From Ignavibacteria bacterium (GTDB taxonomy: Bacteria; Bacteroidota; Ignavibacteria; Ignavibacteriales; SURF-24): a DNA stretch of 64,000 nucleotides. The notes beneath the pieces were generated by a model, which saw only the letters and a program-made list of their open reading frames with translations, was not told the DNA's origin and did not search any database. The stretch covers positions 377,521-441,520 of the forward strand of contig JAAXKN010000001.1 in the NCBI GenBank assembly GCA_025612375.1, in the 5' to 3' direction. Positions within the stretch are counted from its first letter, which is position 1; each line of letters starts with the position of its first letter. Below are positions 26,101 to 34,695 of the stretch, piece after piece. The position numbers were made by a program, and so were the translations under genes.

Positions 26101-27204
26101 ACGCTTTCCATGGTCTCCCAAAAAGGCTTCTCACTTGAAAGTGATGCAAGGGAGCCTTTAAGAAAATACTACAACACGCTTTACAGAAACCGCGATAAAT
26201 CCTTCGGCAACGCCAGAATTGTAAGAAACCTTGTTGAAAGCGCACTGAAAAACCAGATGCTCCGCATGTCTGAAATGCCCGAGGCCAGGAGAACCGAAAC
26301 CGAAGCCGGAACCATAAAACTTGCGGATATGAAGAGCCTGATTTACGGCGCAAGTGAGAAGAGAAGCTTCAGGGTAGAAGGCGACATAGAGCAGCTGAAC
26401 CACTGCATGCAGGAGCTTAAAAACCTGACCGGGCTTCTGCAGGTAAAAAAGACGGTCGAGAAACTCGTCTCGGGCCTGAAAGTGGCGAAGCTAAGGGAGA
26501 AAAGAGGCCTTTCAGTTATTGAGAAAAATATGCACGCTGTTTTCCTGGGAAACCCGGGAACCGGAAAAACAACGGTTGCACGCCTTTTGAGCAGGATATA
26601 TAAAGAGATGGGACTCCTGGAAAAGGGGCATTTAGTTGAAGTTGACCGGGCCTCGCTTGTTGCAGGATACCAGGGGCAGACGGCAATTAAAACTGATGAA
26701 GTTATCCGTCAGGCACTGGGCGGCACACTCTTTATTGACGAGGCATACACACTTTCCAGGAATGGCAACGACTTCGGACAGGAAGCAATAGATACACTCT
26801 TAAAAAGGATGGAAGACTTCAAAGGGCAGTTTGCCGTAATTACCGCGGGATACCCTGATGAGATGAACCGCTTTTTGAACTCAAATCCGGGCCTGAAATC
26901 CCGCTTTTCGAATATACTTACATTTGAAGATTATTCCCCCAGGCAGATGCTTGAGATTGCGGCAAACATCGCAGACGAATCGGGCTACAAGCTTGATGAG
27001 GGGGCTCTGCAGTTTCTGCTCGAGATCTTTACGCGCCTTTACACAAAGCGCGATAAGAATTTCGGCAATGCGCGTACTGCCCGTCAGATCCTCTACGAGA
27101 CAATAAGCAACCAGGAAGAAAGGATCTCAAAGCTCACAGATGTAGGCGATGAGGACCTGATGACAATTACAATTGAAGATGTTGAAAGACTGGCGCAGTT
27201 CTGA
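23197..27204 (+). CDS. TPR protein with three CbbX/SpoVK-type AAA+ ATPase modules
   Basis: 1335 residues. TPR-like helices at about 14-150; charged linker; a beta-rich domain at about 325-445 (FSSNTSGEIKRYLVQFSARN through HKVCERWFLI); then three CbbX/CfqX-type AAA+ modules. Walker A GNPGTGKTTVAR lies at about residues 543, 829 and 1118, and Walker B LFIDEAY at about 602, 889 and 1178. Each module has an arginine-finger-like SRF segment and the RDKSFGNAR/RDKNFGNAR motif. Such ATPases remodel protein partners as hexamers; three modules in one chain is unusual and could form a pseudo-hexamer from two chains. Modules 1 and 2 share almost identical DNA. Client unknown; no operon partners. Confidence 0.9.
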   Translation: MKIKDINGTGSIDLRELIATAYGHLRNGRFQAALETSRQAYEAMPNDSSAIICHAWALLENGSPAKALELANLAVESDEHSFNSHLYRGLFLSRMSIYEGALSDLDVAVKNEEYLLSMAYLSRARSLAGLGRYFEALEEMEKAILVSGENVPDFKERKRWYRIAAGYNDLFEEKADAGIEQLEEAEKALSFGENWFTLLIAGKIISNKLSGNVSEEMLQKAQILELRAMTALFQYLPALQKAEKLKEGLRGNVEFKAIYVELLRLCSKKNNDDPESPLPAEKEREDSQNAKEKPSPEIEDKNNGVISLRKRIDFKSHSNPFAEFLDAKMFPFSSNTSGEIKRYLVQFSARNTSFIGTELLLSNPFYQTRDFSLSGEALWYLNGEEIGRNSFSVFIDKSWEEATFVQYWGAEVPGYWEKGQARVEILIDEHKVCERWFLISTTEIEQSAEARYLPDETETLPGEPDPVPEISPVKVNRNYSYLPLPQEEEPLEVLLQNLDSLTGLNKVKEALRDFISYLEFQNERQRLGLSSSSNFTLHCVFQGNPGTGKTTVARMLGKILKAMGFLEKGHIVEVDRAGLVGQYIGETAIKTDKLVSEAMGGVLFIDEAYSLVKKSGGGQDFGQEAIDTLLKRMEDHKGEFVVIAAGYPEEMQAFLNSNPGLKSRFTHSFDFEDYSPEELLEIFKATASAEEYTPSEEALEMIKKEFTRLYRKRDKSFGNARLSGRFFNESKLQLSRRFTRLSDQEKSKQAMMTITEEDIKAILSTEKEKNVSIPIDEEALSRALEKINSLSGIESVKKEISETVKLARYLASQGEDLNKKFLSHLVFLGNPGTGKTTVARIYSEIISALGILPRGHLVEADRQRLVSGYTGQTAIQTSEVIDQALGGTLFIDEAYSLVKKSGGGQDFGQEAIDTLLKRMEDDRDKFIVIAAGYTDEMKNFLESNPGLRSRFTKTITFEDYNPDDLLEITLSMVSQKGFSLESDAREPLRKYYNTLYRNRDKSFGNARIVRNLVESALKNQMLRMSEMPEARRTETEAGTIKLADMKSLIYGASEKRSFRVEGDIEQLNHCMQELKNLTGLLQVKKTVEKLVSGLKVAKLREKRGLSVIEKNMHAVFLGNPGTGKTTVARLLSRIYKEMGLLEKGHLVEVDRASLVAGYQGQTAIKTDEVIRQALGGTLFIDEAYTLSRNGNDFGQEAIDTLLKRMEDFKGQFAVITAGYPDEMNRFLNSNPGLKSRFSNILTFEDYSPRQMLEIAANIADESGYKLDEGALQFLLEIFTRLYTKRDKNFGNARTARQILYETISNQEERISKLTDVGDEDLMTITIEDVERLAQF
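25003..25958 (+). repeat. near-identical 98-bp segment in AAA modules 1 and 2
   Basis: 25003-25100 and 25861-25958 (Walker B through the EAIDTLLKRME helix) differ at only about 3 of 98 positions, all synonymous, while flanking DNA of the modules differs much more. This points to recent gene conversion or strong codon-level constraint. Confidence 0.7.
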
Positions 27205-27251
27205 AAAATGGACCGCTGAAAAAGGGCCCGGAAAAAAGGAAGTGCATAAAA

Positions 27252-27283
27252 AAAACTGCAGCAATTAAGATTACCGCAGTTTT
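27252..27283. terminator. bidirectional terminator between AAA+ gene and VOC lipoprotein gene
   Basis: AAAACTGC (27252-27259) pairs with GCAGTTTT (27276-27283). On the minus strand the stem is followed by a long T-run, so it chiefly ends the leftward VOC gene, but it also lies 48 bp after the AAA+ stop. Confidence 0.7.
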
Positions 27284-27308
27284 CAAATGTTTCTATGTCT
27301 TAAGAGGC

Positions 27309-27818
27309 TTATTTTTTGGAGGCTTCAGAGAAGGTTAGAATATAACCGTTATTGTCCCTTGTTGTAAACTCCTTGGTGCCGTAGAATGTCTGGTGCAGTT
27401 CCCTTACCGTCTGAAGGCCCGAAGCCATAATTTTGTCGTAAAGAGGAATTATGTCATTTACCTCAAAAAACAGGGAAAATGTACCACCAATCTGCTGGTC
27501 ACTCGGCATATTCATATCCTGGCTGAAGCTTTCCCTTTTCTGAACCATCAGTTCCACTTCGCCATTAGAGAGAATTGCATAATTATACCTCCCCGTGTCC
27601 GGTATAGTTACTACAGCATCAAATCCGAAATTATCGTGGTAAAACTTTATCGTCTCATTAACGTCGTTTACCATTAAATTAGGCGTAAGCTTCTTAAAGT
27701 TAAAATTTTCCTGAACTGCTTTTACGCGCGGCTTTCTTTTAAGCTGCTGATCAGAATGCCTGATGCAGCCGGTTAAAGCTAAAGTAAAAACAAGCAGTAA
27801 GCTGAAAAGAATTTTCAT
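27309..27818 (-). CDS. VOC-fold (glyoxalase/bleomycin-resistance-like) lipoprotein
   Basis: 169 residues. Lipoprotein signal with lipobox ALTGC, then one VOC domain of about 120 residues (LMVNDVNETIKFYHDNFGFD ... SLFFEVNDIIPLYDKIMASG). VOC proteins bind metal or small ligands; the exported, lipid-anchored form is uncommon, since most are cytosolic. Obvious metal-ligand His residues at the usual first strand are missing. Function unknown. Confidence 0.8.
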   Translation of the reverse strand: MKILFSLLLVFTLALTGCIRHSDQQLKRKPRVKAVQENFNFKKLTPNLMVNDVNETIKFYHDNFGFDAVVTIPDTGRYNYAILSNGEVELMVQKRESFSQDMNMPSDQQIGGTFSLFFEVNDIIPLYDKIMASGLQTVRELHQTFYGTKEFTTRDNNGYILTFSEASKK

Positions 27819-27925
27819 GTCTATAATTGTCCAAATTTTATATTATTAACGAAAGTTATACAAAAAAAATACAATTTTAAATTAAGATATACATGTTACA
27901 GTTAAATAACAGATCCCATACCGGG

Positions 27926-30900
27926 TCAGTTATTATCCTTTTTCAGGGTAACCGTAACTTTTGTACCCTTGCCTTTCTGACTTTCAACCTTAACTGAGGC
28001 ACTGTTCAGATCGGCATATTTTTTCACCAGTGCCAGGCCGAGCCCGTTCCCTTCGAATCTTCTCGTGTAACCAGTTTCCTCCTGTGAAAAGGGAGAGAAT
28101 ATCTTTGGAAGGTAGTCCTCTGAGATTCCTATACCCGTATCCTCTATGATTACCGACGTTACATCCGGATGCTCATTCATGAGAGAAATTTCAACGCCTC
28201 CCTTCTGCGTATACTTGATGGCGTTGTCAATCAGGTTCTGGAACATCTGTGTAAGTGAATACGGATCACCGGTAATTATTTCATCATTATTGCTGAAGTC
28301 GCCTGAGAGTAAAAACTCCAGGTCCTTCATCTTCGCCTGGTTCTCGAATTCCTTGAATAGGCTGTCCAGTATGTCGGACCTCAGGTTCAGCTTTCTGGGG
28401 TTCATCTCGTAGCTGCCCGACTGCAGCTGCGACATTGAAAGTATCATGTCGATTGTTCTGGTCAGCCTTCTTCCGCCGCTGTCAATAATCTTAAAGACCT
28501 GTCCCATTTCATCCGGAAGTTTCTCCTCGAACTCAGACCTCAAAAGGGATGTAAAGCTCAGGATTGTATTAATGGGCGTTCTTATTTCGTGCGACATTTG
28601 GGCCAAAAAGTCGCTCTTTAGCCGGTCGGCTTTTTCAGCGGCCTCTTTTGCCAGTATCAGTTCCTCTTCGGCGCGCTTGCGTTTTTCTTCGACTCCAATT
28701 GCAGTTGCGGCAATGCTCAAAAGCCTGAGGTCATCGCGGCTTGGAGCATAGTCATCGCGGTATAAAAGACACAATGAACCCGCGGGCTGGCCATAACATG
28801 CAACCTGCTTGCCGATATAGGTCTTCAATCCGTATTTGACAACATTCGGGTCGCTGTCGGCATAATTTGTTTCATCCAGGTTCTGTATGACCCAGATCTT
28901 ATTCTTGTCGCCATGAATAACGTCATAGCAGACGTGCCCGGCCGCGTCGTCTTTGGTGCAGAAGCCTTCCGGTGTATTCCACTGCCCCAGGCTGCAGAAC
29001 TTGTCGCCCTCAAGGCGGTTGTAGAGTGCCGATGTAGCAGAAAGCTGTTCGCCGCAGAGTGCAACCAGCCGGTTAATGTTTTCCTTTGCATCAGCACCGA
29101 AACTGAGCATACAGTCGTTAAGTTTTGCAAGCCTCTCTTCTGATTTTCTCCTTTCCGTAATATCCCTGAAAACGCTGAGAATAAGGAGTTCCTGCCCGTG
29201 CAGTACAAGTTCAGAATGGGCTACATCAAACCAGGCTCTCTTCCCGTTCCACAGTGTTATCTCAGGCTGTGAGTGAGGGATGACTGTTCCCGTCCTTACC
29301 CTTTCCACATAGCCCGAAATAGTTTCCCCCCGGAGATCCTCGTGATAAATTATTGAGATTGGCTTTCCTTCCATCTGGGATCTTTGCATGCCAACCAGTC
29401 TGCAGAAAGCCTCATTAACCATTTTAACGTTGCCATACCTGTCGGCAAGCCTCATTCCATCGGCAGAGTTCTCCCAGACGAGCCGGAAGAGCTTTTCAGA
29501 TTTCTGGATTTCCTCTTCGGCTTTCTTTCTTTCGGTTATCTCCAGCATTCCCACTACAATTCTCTTTGTCCCCGGAATCAGAGCAGCAGTGTTGATCATA
29601 TACTTTTCATGCCCCCACTTATCCCTGAACTTGTATTCATATGAATGCGGAGCGCTAAAGGAATCGCTTAGCCTGTCAGTCCTGTAACCTCTTATCCTCT
29701 CGCGGTCATCGGGATGTACTACTTCAATCCAGCTTAATTTTCCTTCAATTTCCTCTTTTGAATAGCCCGAAGTCCTGCAGAATTCACTGTTGGCAAGACT
29801 TATAATACCGTTTTCCTCAACAATTACTATACTGCTCCCTGTATTTTCAAACGTCGTACGGTATCTTTCTTCGCTGAGTGCAATAGCTTCCTGGCTGCGT
29901 TTTCTTTCCGTATTGTCGCGTATAATGGTCTGAATAGCAGGCATACCCTCATACATAATGAATCCGGCAGATACCTCAACGTCTATTACAGTTCCGTCGA
30001 GGCGCACTATCTTTTCCTCTTCAATAGGAGCGCTGCCGCCCGTAGCCATCATGTATCTAATGCGCTCAGCTTGAGCTTTATGGTAGTCGGGATGCACAAA
30101 TTTCATTGGTACTTCCCCTACGACATCCTCGCGGCTTTTGGCACCTACCAGCTTAACGGCAGCCTCATTGCAGTATATTGATTTGCCGCCGCTATGGACG
30201 AGAATGGCATAAGGAGACAATTCTATCATATTCCGGGCATTTTCCTCAGACTGGCGGAGTGCATTCTCGGCAGTTTTCCTTTCCTTAATGTCACGGAATA
30301 CGAGGACGACCCCTGTAATAGCCCCCTTTTCATCTTTTATAGGGGAAGCGCTGTCGTCTATCGGAATCTCTGCCCCGGTTTTTGACCTTAAAACACTGTG
30401 GTTTGCAAGCCCGACTATTACGCCGTCTCTTATTACTTTGGCTACCGGGTGCTCCATCGTTTCAAGCGTATTTTCGTTGAAAATGTGGAATACTTCCTCA
30501 AGCGGCCTGCCCAGAGCTTCTGAAAGCCTGAAGCCTGTAAGTTCTTCTGCAATAACATTCATAAATGTTACTTTGCCTAAGAGGTCTGTTGTAATTACAG
30601 CGTCTCCAATGCTTTTTAGGGTCGTGGAAAACCACCTTTCATTAGACTTCAGCCTGCTTTCGGCATCGTATTTATAGAGCGCCATTTCAATTGTGGTCTG
30701 AAGGTCTCTTTCATCAAAGGGTTTCAGCACATAGCCGAACGGTTCGGTAATTTTTGCGCGGTTTAAGGTAGCCTCATCCGAGTTTGCCGTAAGGTATATG
30801 AGGGGGATATCTAGTTTCGACTTAATTTCTGCTGCGGCTGTAATTCCATCTGTAACACCTTCAAGACCAATGTCCATGAGCACCAGCTGAGGTTTGGCTT

Positions 30901-31036
30901 CCAGAATTTTCTTAACTCCGTCTTCCGCCGTTGATTCAATGCCGCAAACCTGGTAGCCGAGGCTTTCCAGGCTGTATTTCAGATCGAGCGCAACAATACT
31001 TTCGTCTTCAACAATAAAAATTTTTGCTTTTGCCAT
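27926..31036 (-). CDS. receiver-4xPAS-GAF sensor histidine kinase
   Basis: 1036 residues, soluble. Receiver domain at about 1-120 (EDE near the start; Asp in LVLMDIGLEG; Lys in YVLKPFDERDL), then four PAS domains (about 130-260, 265-385, 390-510 and 515-635, each closed by a DITERK/DIKERK-type linker). A GAF domain at about 645-780 includes the CSLGQWNTPEGFC segment. The HisKA domain is FLAQMSHEIRTPINTILSF (His816), followed by HATPase_c (DTGIGI, GNGLGLALVK). It follows an 88-bp gap after a membrane kinase gene with the same direction and is likely in the same signalling unit, perhaps receiving phosphate on its N-terminal receiver. Signal unknown. Confidence 0.92.
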   Translation of the reverse strand: MAKAKIFIVEDESIVALDLKYSLESLGYQVCGIESTAEDGVKKILEAKPQLVLMDIGLEGVTDGITAAAEIKSKLDIPLIYLTANSDEATLNRAKITEPFGYVLKPFDERDLQTTIEMALYKYDAESRLKSNERWFSTTLKSIGDAVITTDLLGKVTFMNVIAEELTGFRLSEALGRPLEEVFHIFNENTLETMEHPVAKVIRDGVIVGLANHSVLRSKTGAEIPIDDSASPIKDEKGAITGVVLVFRDIKERKTAENALRQSEENARNMIELSPYAILVHSGGKSIYCNEAAVKLVGAKSREDVVGEVPMKFVHPDYHKAQAERIRYMMATGGSAPIEEEKIVRLDGTVIDVEVSAGFIMYEGMPAIQTIIRDNTERKRSQEAIALSEERYRTTFENTGSSIVIVEENGIISLANSEFCRTSGYSKEEIEGKLSWIEVVHPDDRERIRGYRTDRLSDSFSAPHSYEYKFRDKWGHEKYMINTAALIPGTKRIVVGMLEITERKKAEEEIQKSEKLFRLVWENSADGMRLADRYGNVKMVNEAFCRLVGMQRSQMEGKPISIIYHEDLRGETISGYVERVRTGTVIPHSQPEITLWNGKRAWFDVAHSELVLHGQELLILSVFRDITERRKSEERLAKLNDCMLSFGADAKENINRLVALCGEQLSATSALYNRLEGDKFCSLGQWNTPEGFCTKDDAAGHVCYDVIHGDKNKIWVIQNLDETNYADSDPNVVKYGLKTYIGKQVACYGQPAGSLCLLYRDDYAPSRDDLRLLSIAATAIGVEEKRKRAEEELILAKEAAEKADRLKSDFLAQMSHEIRTPINTILSFTSLLRSEFEEKLPDEMGQVFKIIDSGGRRLTRTIDMILSMSQLQSGSYEMNPRKLNLRSDILDSLFKEFENQAKMKDLEFLLSGDFSNNDEIITGDPYSLTQMFQNLIDNAIKYTQKGGVEISLMNEHPDVTSVIIEDTGIGISEDYLPKIFSPFSQEETGYTRRFEGNGLGLALVKKYADLNSASVKVESQKGKGTKVTVTLKKDNN

Positions 31037-31124
31037 CAGAGGGCAGACTCCTATGGAAAATTAATAAATAGACAGAATATTCCCCTCAGAATAATACTTA
31101 CATCAATTTTTCATGCTTCCAATT

Positions 31125-32837
31125 TTACGATTTTTTTACCGGAAATGTAACAATAAATTCAGTTATTACTTCAGTATTTAACTGAAAACTTCCCTTTAAC
31201 TGTGAAGAGAGAATACTCACCAGCTGAAGGCCGAGTGTCTTCGGATTTACAAGGTCAACCTGGTCACGGGGGAATTCCTGTCCGTCGTTATAAACTGCCA
31301 GTGAATTCACCTGACCGTCTGAACAAAAACGGATCCCCACTTCACCCGAAGGCCTGTCAGGGAATGCATATTTGAGAGCGTTGGTCACAAGTTCATTTAT
31401 AATAAGCCCGCATGGAATTGCAGTATCAACGCCCAGGTAGACATTTCCCGGAATTTCTATCTTAAGCGTTATGGAATCGTGGTTTACGCGGTACGACTTA
31501 AAAAGGCTTGAAGCGAGGCTTCTTACATATTCCCCGAAATTAATGCTGGAAAGGTCGCCCGACTTGTATAATTTTTCATGTATAAGCGCCATGGATTTTA
31601 CGCGGTCCTGGCTGTTACGGAACATCTCGAGGGCCATTTTATCTTCTATAAATCCCGACTGCAGGTTCAAAAGGCTTGAGATAACCTGAAGGTTATTTTT
31701 CACCCTGTGGTGTATCTCTTTAAGGAGAATTTCTTTTTCCCTTAAAGAGGTCCTTATTTTATCCTCCGATGTCTTCCTGCTTGTAATGTCGCGTATAATG
31801 GCAAGGAGTATCACCTCGCCCTGAAGCTCTACCTTGTGGAGATTTACATCGGCAAAGATCTTTTCACCCGTGGATTGTGCAAACCGGCATTCAAAATGCT
31901 GGGGCTCGCCTGTAAGAGCCTTCTCAACTATTTCAGTGATATTTATGCTAAATGGATTTTCTCCGGAATTAAGGAACTCATTTATTTTTATCCCGCCCGC
32001 CCGTTCTTTTGTGATTCCGAAGAGCTGCGAGGCTTTTTTGTTGGCCTCAAGGAGCTCCCAGTCCTTTACGAGCACTATGCCGTCGCTTGCCTCGTCAAAA
32101 ATTGACCTGTACTTGATTTCGCTGTTCATGAGCTCGCTTCTCTGCACTTCCAGCCGGTCAATCATCCGGTTGAAAGAACCGATGAGCCTGCCAATCTCGT
32201 CATCGGACTTCCTTTGAAGCTTCAGCATGTAATTGCCTTCTGAGATCTCCTCCATCCTGAGGCTGAGCTCCCTGATCGGCTTACCGATAACTCTTCTAAG
32301 CGTAAAATAAACCGAAACAATGATTACGAGCGCAATAATAACAGTCTGCAGCAAAATCCTCAGGATTATATTCCGGATCTCACTTTGGACTTCCTCTTCT
32401 GAAAAATAAACTTCTAGATATCCTATCGGCTCACCACTGCGCTTAATTTCCCCCTTCATTGAAACGATATAGCCTGATTTGGGCAGCCTGCTCTTAAGAT
32501 CCTTTTCTGAAATATATTCAAATAAAGAGGAGCCTTTCCTTATAACGGCTTCAAAAATTTCCCTGTTCTCATTTCTGATAATGATTGCCATTATATCCTG
32601 GTTTGTTTCATCAAAGGAAATAATACGCCGGGCTGAGATGTTGTCATACGACCAGACCGATTCAACGAGGCTGTTGGCAATTCTCTTAAATCTGATCTCC
32701 TGCCTCGTCTTTGTCTCGTTGAGAAGTCTTTCCTTTTCAAAAGTATACGTATAACGGCCGAATAAGCAGAGGAACACAACCACGCTGGCTGTAACAATGA
32801 GGATTGTCTTAAAAAGTATGGAATTCTTCAATTTCAT
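31125..32837 (-). CDS. membrane HAMP-PAS-HisKA_2 sensor histidine kinase
   Basis: 570 residues. First membrane segment at about 8-28, extracytoplasmic sensor region at about 29-155, second membrane segment at about 160-182 (LLQTVIIALVIIVSVYFTLR), HAMP domain (GKPIRELSLRMEEISEGNY), PAS domain at about 240-365, then a HisKA_2 dimerisation domain (LKEIHHRVKNNLQVISSLLN) and an HATPase domain whose usual G boxes are weakly conserved, as is typical for HWE/HisKA_2 kinases. It lies 49 bp downstream of a periplasmic-binding-protein gene, so the binding protein may present ligand to its sensor region. Confidence 0.92.
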   Translation of the reverse strand: MKLKNSILFKTILIVTASVVVFLCLFGRYTYTFEKERLLNETKTRQEIRFKRIANSLVESVWSYDNISARRIISFDETNQDIMAIIIRNENREIFEAVIRKGSSLFEYISEKDLKSRLPKSGYIVSMKGEIKRSGEPIGYLEVYFSEEEVQSEIRNIILRILLQTVIIALVIIVSVYFTLRRVIGKPIRELSLRMEEISEGNYMLKLQRKSDDEIGRLIGSFNRMIDRLEVQRSELMNSEIKYRSIFDEASDGIVLVKDWELLEANKKASQLFGITKERAGGIKINEFLNSGENPFSINITEIVEKALTGEPQHFECRFAQSTGEKIFADVNLHKVELQGEVILLAIIRDITSRKTSEDKIRTSLREKEILLKEIHHRVKNNLQVISSLLNLQSGFIEDKMALEMFRNSQDRVKSMALIHEKLYKSGDLSSINFGEYVRSLASSLFKSYRVNHDSITLKIEIPGNVYLGVDTAIPCGLIINELVTNALKYAFPDRPSGEVGIRFCSDGQVNSLAVYNDGQEFPRDQVDLVNPKTLGLQLVSILSSQLKGSFQLNTEVITEFIVTFPVKKS

Positions 32838-32886
32838 TGAATTGTTAATTTTAGAAAAATGGAAATAATCTATTCAGCATACAGCC

Positions 32887-33999
32887 CTAGGAAACTGTAA
32901 CGCCGTACTTTTTCAGTATTTTTTTAAATTTATCAGTTTTCTTGAACCTGGAAAGTTTCTCAGAAAACTCCATTGAAAGCTGCTTTTGTTTCCTGGCTTT
33001 TGAAAAAGCTATGTAGAGGTGATCCTGACTTAAGTTAGGTTTTAAGAGTGTAAATTTACCGGCAATACCTTTCTGCTTCATCAGATATTTCAGAAGGCTT
33101 AAGGATCCTGCCCCAAGGTTTACCCGTTTTTTTTCAACCAGGCTGATCACAGACTCTGTATAAGGCACTTCCTCTTTCCTGAGGTAACTTGCACGGTCAA
33201 AATTCTCTCCGTAGGAGGTGCTGGTTATCACCCCGATAACATATTTTTTCAGCTTTTTCAGGTCCCCGTCAAATGTGATATTGGATTCCTTCAGCTTAAA
33301 AAGAGTATTGGGCTCATCTACGGTAAACTCTGAAGGATAATAAAGATATTTCATTCTCTGGCTGTTTTTGAAAATTGTCAGTATGGCGTCAGCAGATCCT
33401 GATTTCATCATCTCTATGCACCTTGCCCAGGGATACATTTTGTACTGCGGTTCAATTCCCAGGCTGGAAAAAACTGCCTTTGATAACTCAATCTCAAACC
33501 CTGTAATCTTAAGCAGTCCCGCCTGAAAAAGAATATCTTTTGTTTTCTCAATAGATGCTTTATCAGCGTTTCCAGACAGGGAGTACTTTCCGGACTTCCT
33601 GTCCAGGTGATAAAAAGATAGGAGAAAATCCCTGTTATGTTTTTCTTTTATTTTCTTCAGAATTGAATTCTTAAATTCACTTTCAGTAACAAGTCTTGGA
33701 GGGTTTTCAATGTAACAAAATGGAGGATGGCTTTCCATCACCACCGTTATTTTACGCACGGGAGCTTTTAGAAGTGTATTTTTCTTTGAAGAAGCACTCT
33801 TTGAAGAAATCTCCTTTACAGTTGTTTTGTGCAGAGGTTTTCTTTTTAATGTCTTTTTCTCAAGAGAGACCTTTGGGAGGTTTTTTGTTTTTGAACGGTC
33901 TTTGGGCGTAATCGGCGCTGAAAGCAGCAGAAGGAAGACTAAAGAATATAGAGAAAACCTCAGGACTGTACCTGAAAAACCGGATCTAAATTTAGCCAT
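32887..33999 (-). CDS. periplasmic solute-binding protein (SBP_bac_3-like) with insertion
   Basis: 370 residues. A long hydrophobic signal or anchor segment (about 12-30) is followed by a very basic Lys/Ser-rich linker (about 32-90), then a type II periplasmic-binding fold: ITVVMESHPPFCYIEN, GFEIELSKAVFSSLGIEP, SGSADAILTIFKN, YVIGVITSTSYGENF. Odd: about 65 residues are inserted between the PPF strand and the GFE helix, where ordinary amino-acid-binding proteins have about 10. No ABC transporter genes lie nearby; two histidine kinases follow, so a sensing role is likelier than transport. Confidence 0.82.
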   Translation of the reverse strand: MAKFRSGFSGTVLRFSLYSLVFLLLLSAPITPKDRSKTKNLPKVSLEKKTLKRKPLHKTTVKEISSKSASSKKNTLLKAPVRKITVVMESHPPFCYIENPPRLVTESEFKNSILKKIKEKHNRDFLLSFYHLDRKSGKYSLSGNADKASIEKTKDILFQAGLLKITGFEIELSKAVFSSLGIEPQYKMYPWARCIEMMKSGSADAILTIFKNSQRMKYLYYPSEFTVDEPNTLFKLKESNITFDGDLKKLKKYVIGVITSTSYGENFDRASYLRKEEVPYTESVISLVEKKRVNLGAGSLSLLKYLMKQKGIAGKFTLLKPNLSQDHLYIAFSKARKQKQLSMEFSEKLSRFKKTDKFKKILKKYGVTVS

Positions 34000-34100
34000 G
34001 TTCCGTACTCTCTCTTCTGCTCCAGTTTAGAATATTTACTTCTTTATAATCGAAAGAAGGCAGAAAATTTTGAATCAAAAATGCAATTTTTTAAGCTGTC

Positions 34101-34655
34101 TTATATCATGTCATTAAGCAGTTCCTGGCGGGGCTGTGCAATGACAACCTTGTTAACCAGCAACCCTTTATCAGAAGCCACTTTAGCACCCGACTCCACG
34201 GCCGAGGTCACTGCTGCAACCTCACCCGTACAGGTAAAAAATGCCTTCCCGCCCAAAGCCATGGCAAGCCTTAATTCAATAAGCTTTACATTTGCTGATT
34301 TTACAGCTGCATCGGCAGCCTCAATTAAAGATGCTACAGAAAAAGATTCCACTATACCCAGTGCTTCAAGCATCTCCACCCCCGTGTGCCCTGCAATTGC
34401 GGGAAAGATCTGTTCATGTACGTTTGGAATAACAAAGGTGTCTATTACGGCAAAGCGTACCATATCCGAAGCAGCATCCACCGCGGTCTGCACTGCAGCC
34501 ACGTCGCCTCCTATTAAGACCATATACTTTCCCGAACAGATAGACCTGTTCAGTATGAGCTCAACATCGGAAGTCTTAAGCATGATATCAGCAGCAAGCA
34601 TTCCTGCTGCAATGCTCGTTAATTCTATTAAACCTATGGAATTCTTCTTATCCAT
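34101..34655 (-). CDS. pduT: tandem BMC-domain microcompartment shell protein, PduT-like (BMC-T)
   Basis: 184 residues, two BMC domains (about 5-90 and 98-180), as in trimer-forming BMC-T proteins. The first begins IGLIELTSIAAGMLAADIML and contains RSICSGKY, where Cys40 matches the cysteine that binds a [4Fe-4S] cluster at the three-fold axis in PduT (TICPGK region). The second begins VESFSVASLIEAADAAVKSA. PduT conducts electrons through the shell of a bacterial microcompartment. It lies 40 bp after the PduS-like gene. No other shell genes or signature enzymes are in the window. Confidence 0.92.
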   Translation of the reverse strand: MDKKNSIGLIELTSIAAGMLAADIMLKTSDVELILNRSICSGKYMVLIGGDVAAVQTAVDAASDMVRFAVIDTFVIPNVHEQIFPAIAGHTGVEMLEALGIVESFSVASLIEAADAAVKSANVKLIELRLAMALGGKAFFTCTGEVAAVTSAVESGAKVASDKGLLVNKVVIAQPRQELLNDMI

Positions 34656-34695
34656 TTTATCACCCTGTTAATTGGTATTATCATTCACACGGAAA

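Noticed and set aside
27309..27818. VOC lipoprotein as an antibiotic-resistance (bleomycin/fosfomycin) protein
   Set aside because: The fold is shared, but the exported lipoprotein form and absence of the usual metal ligands give no support for that function.
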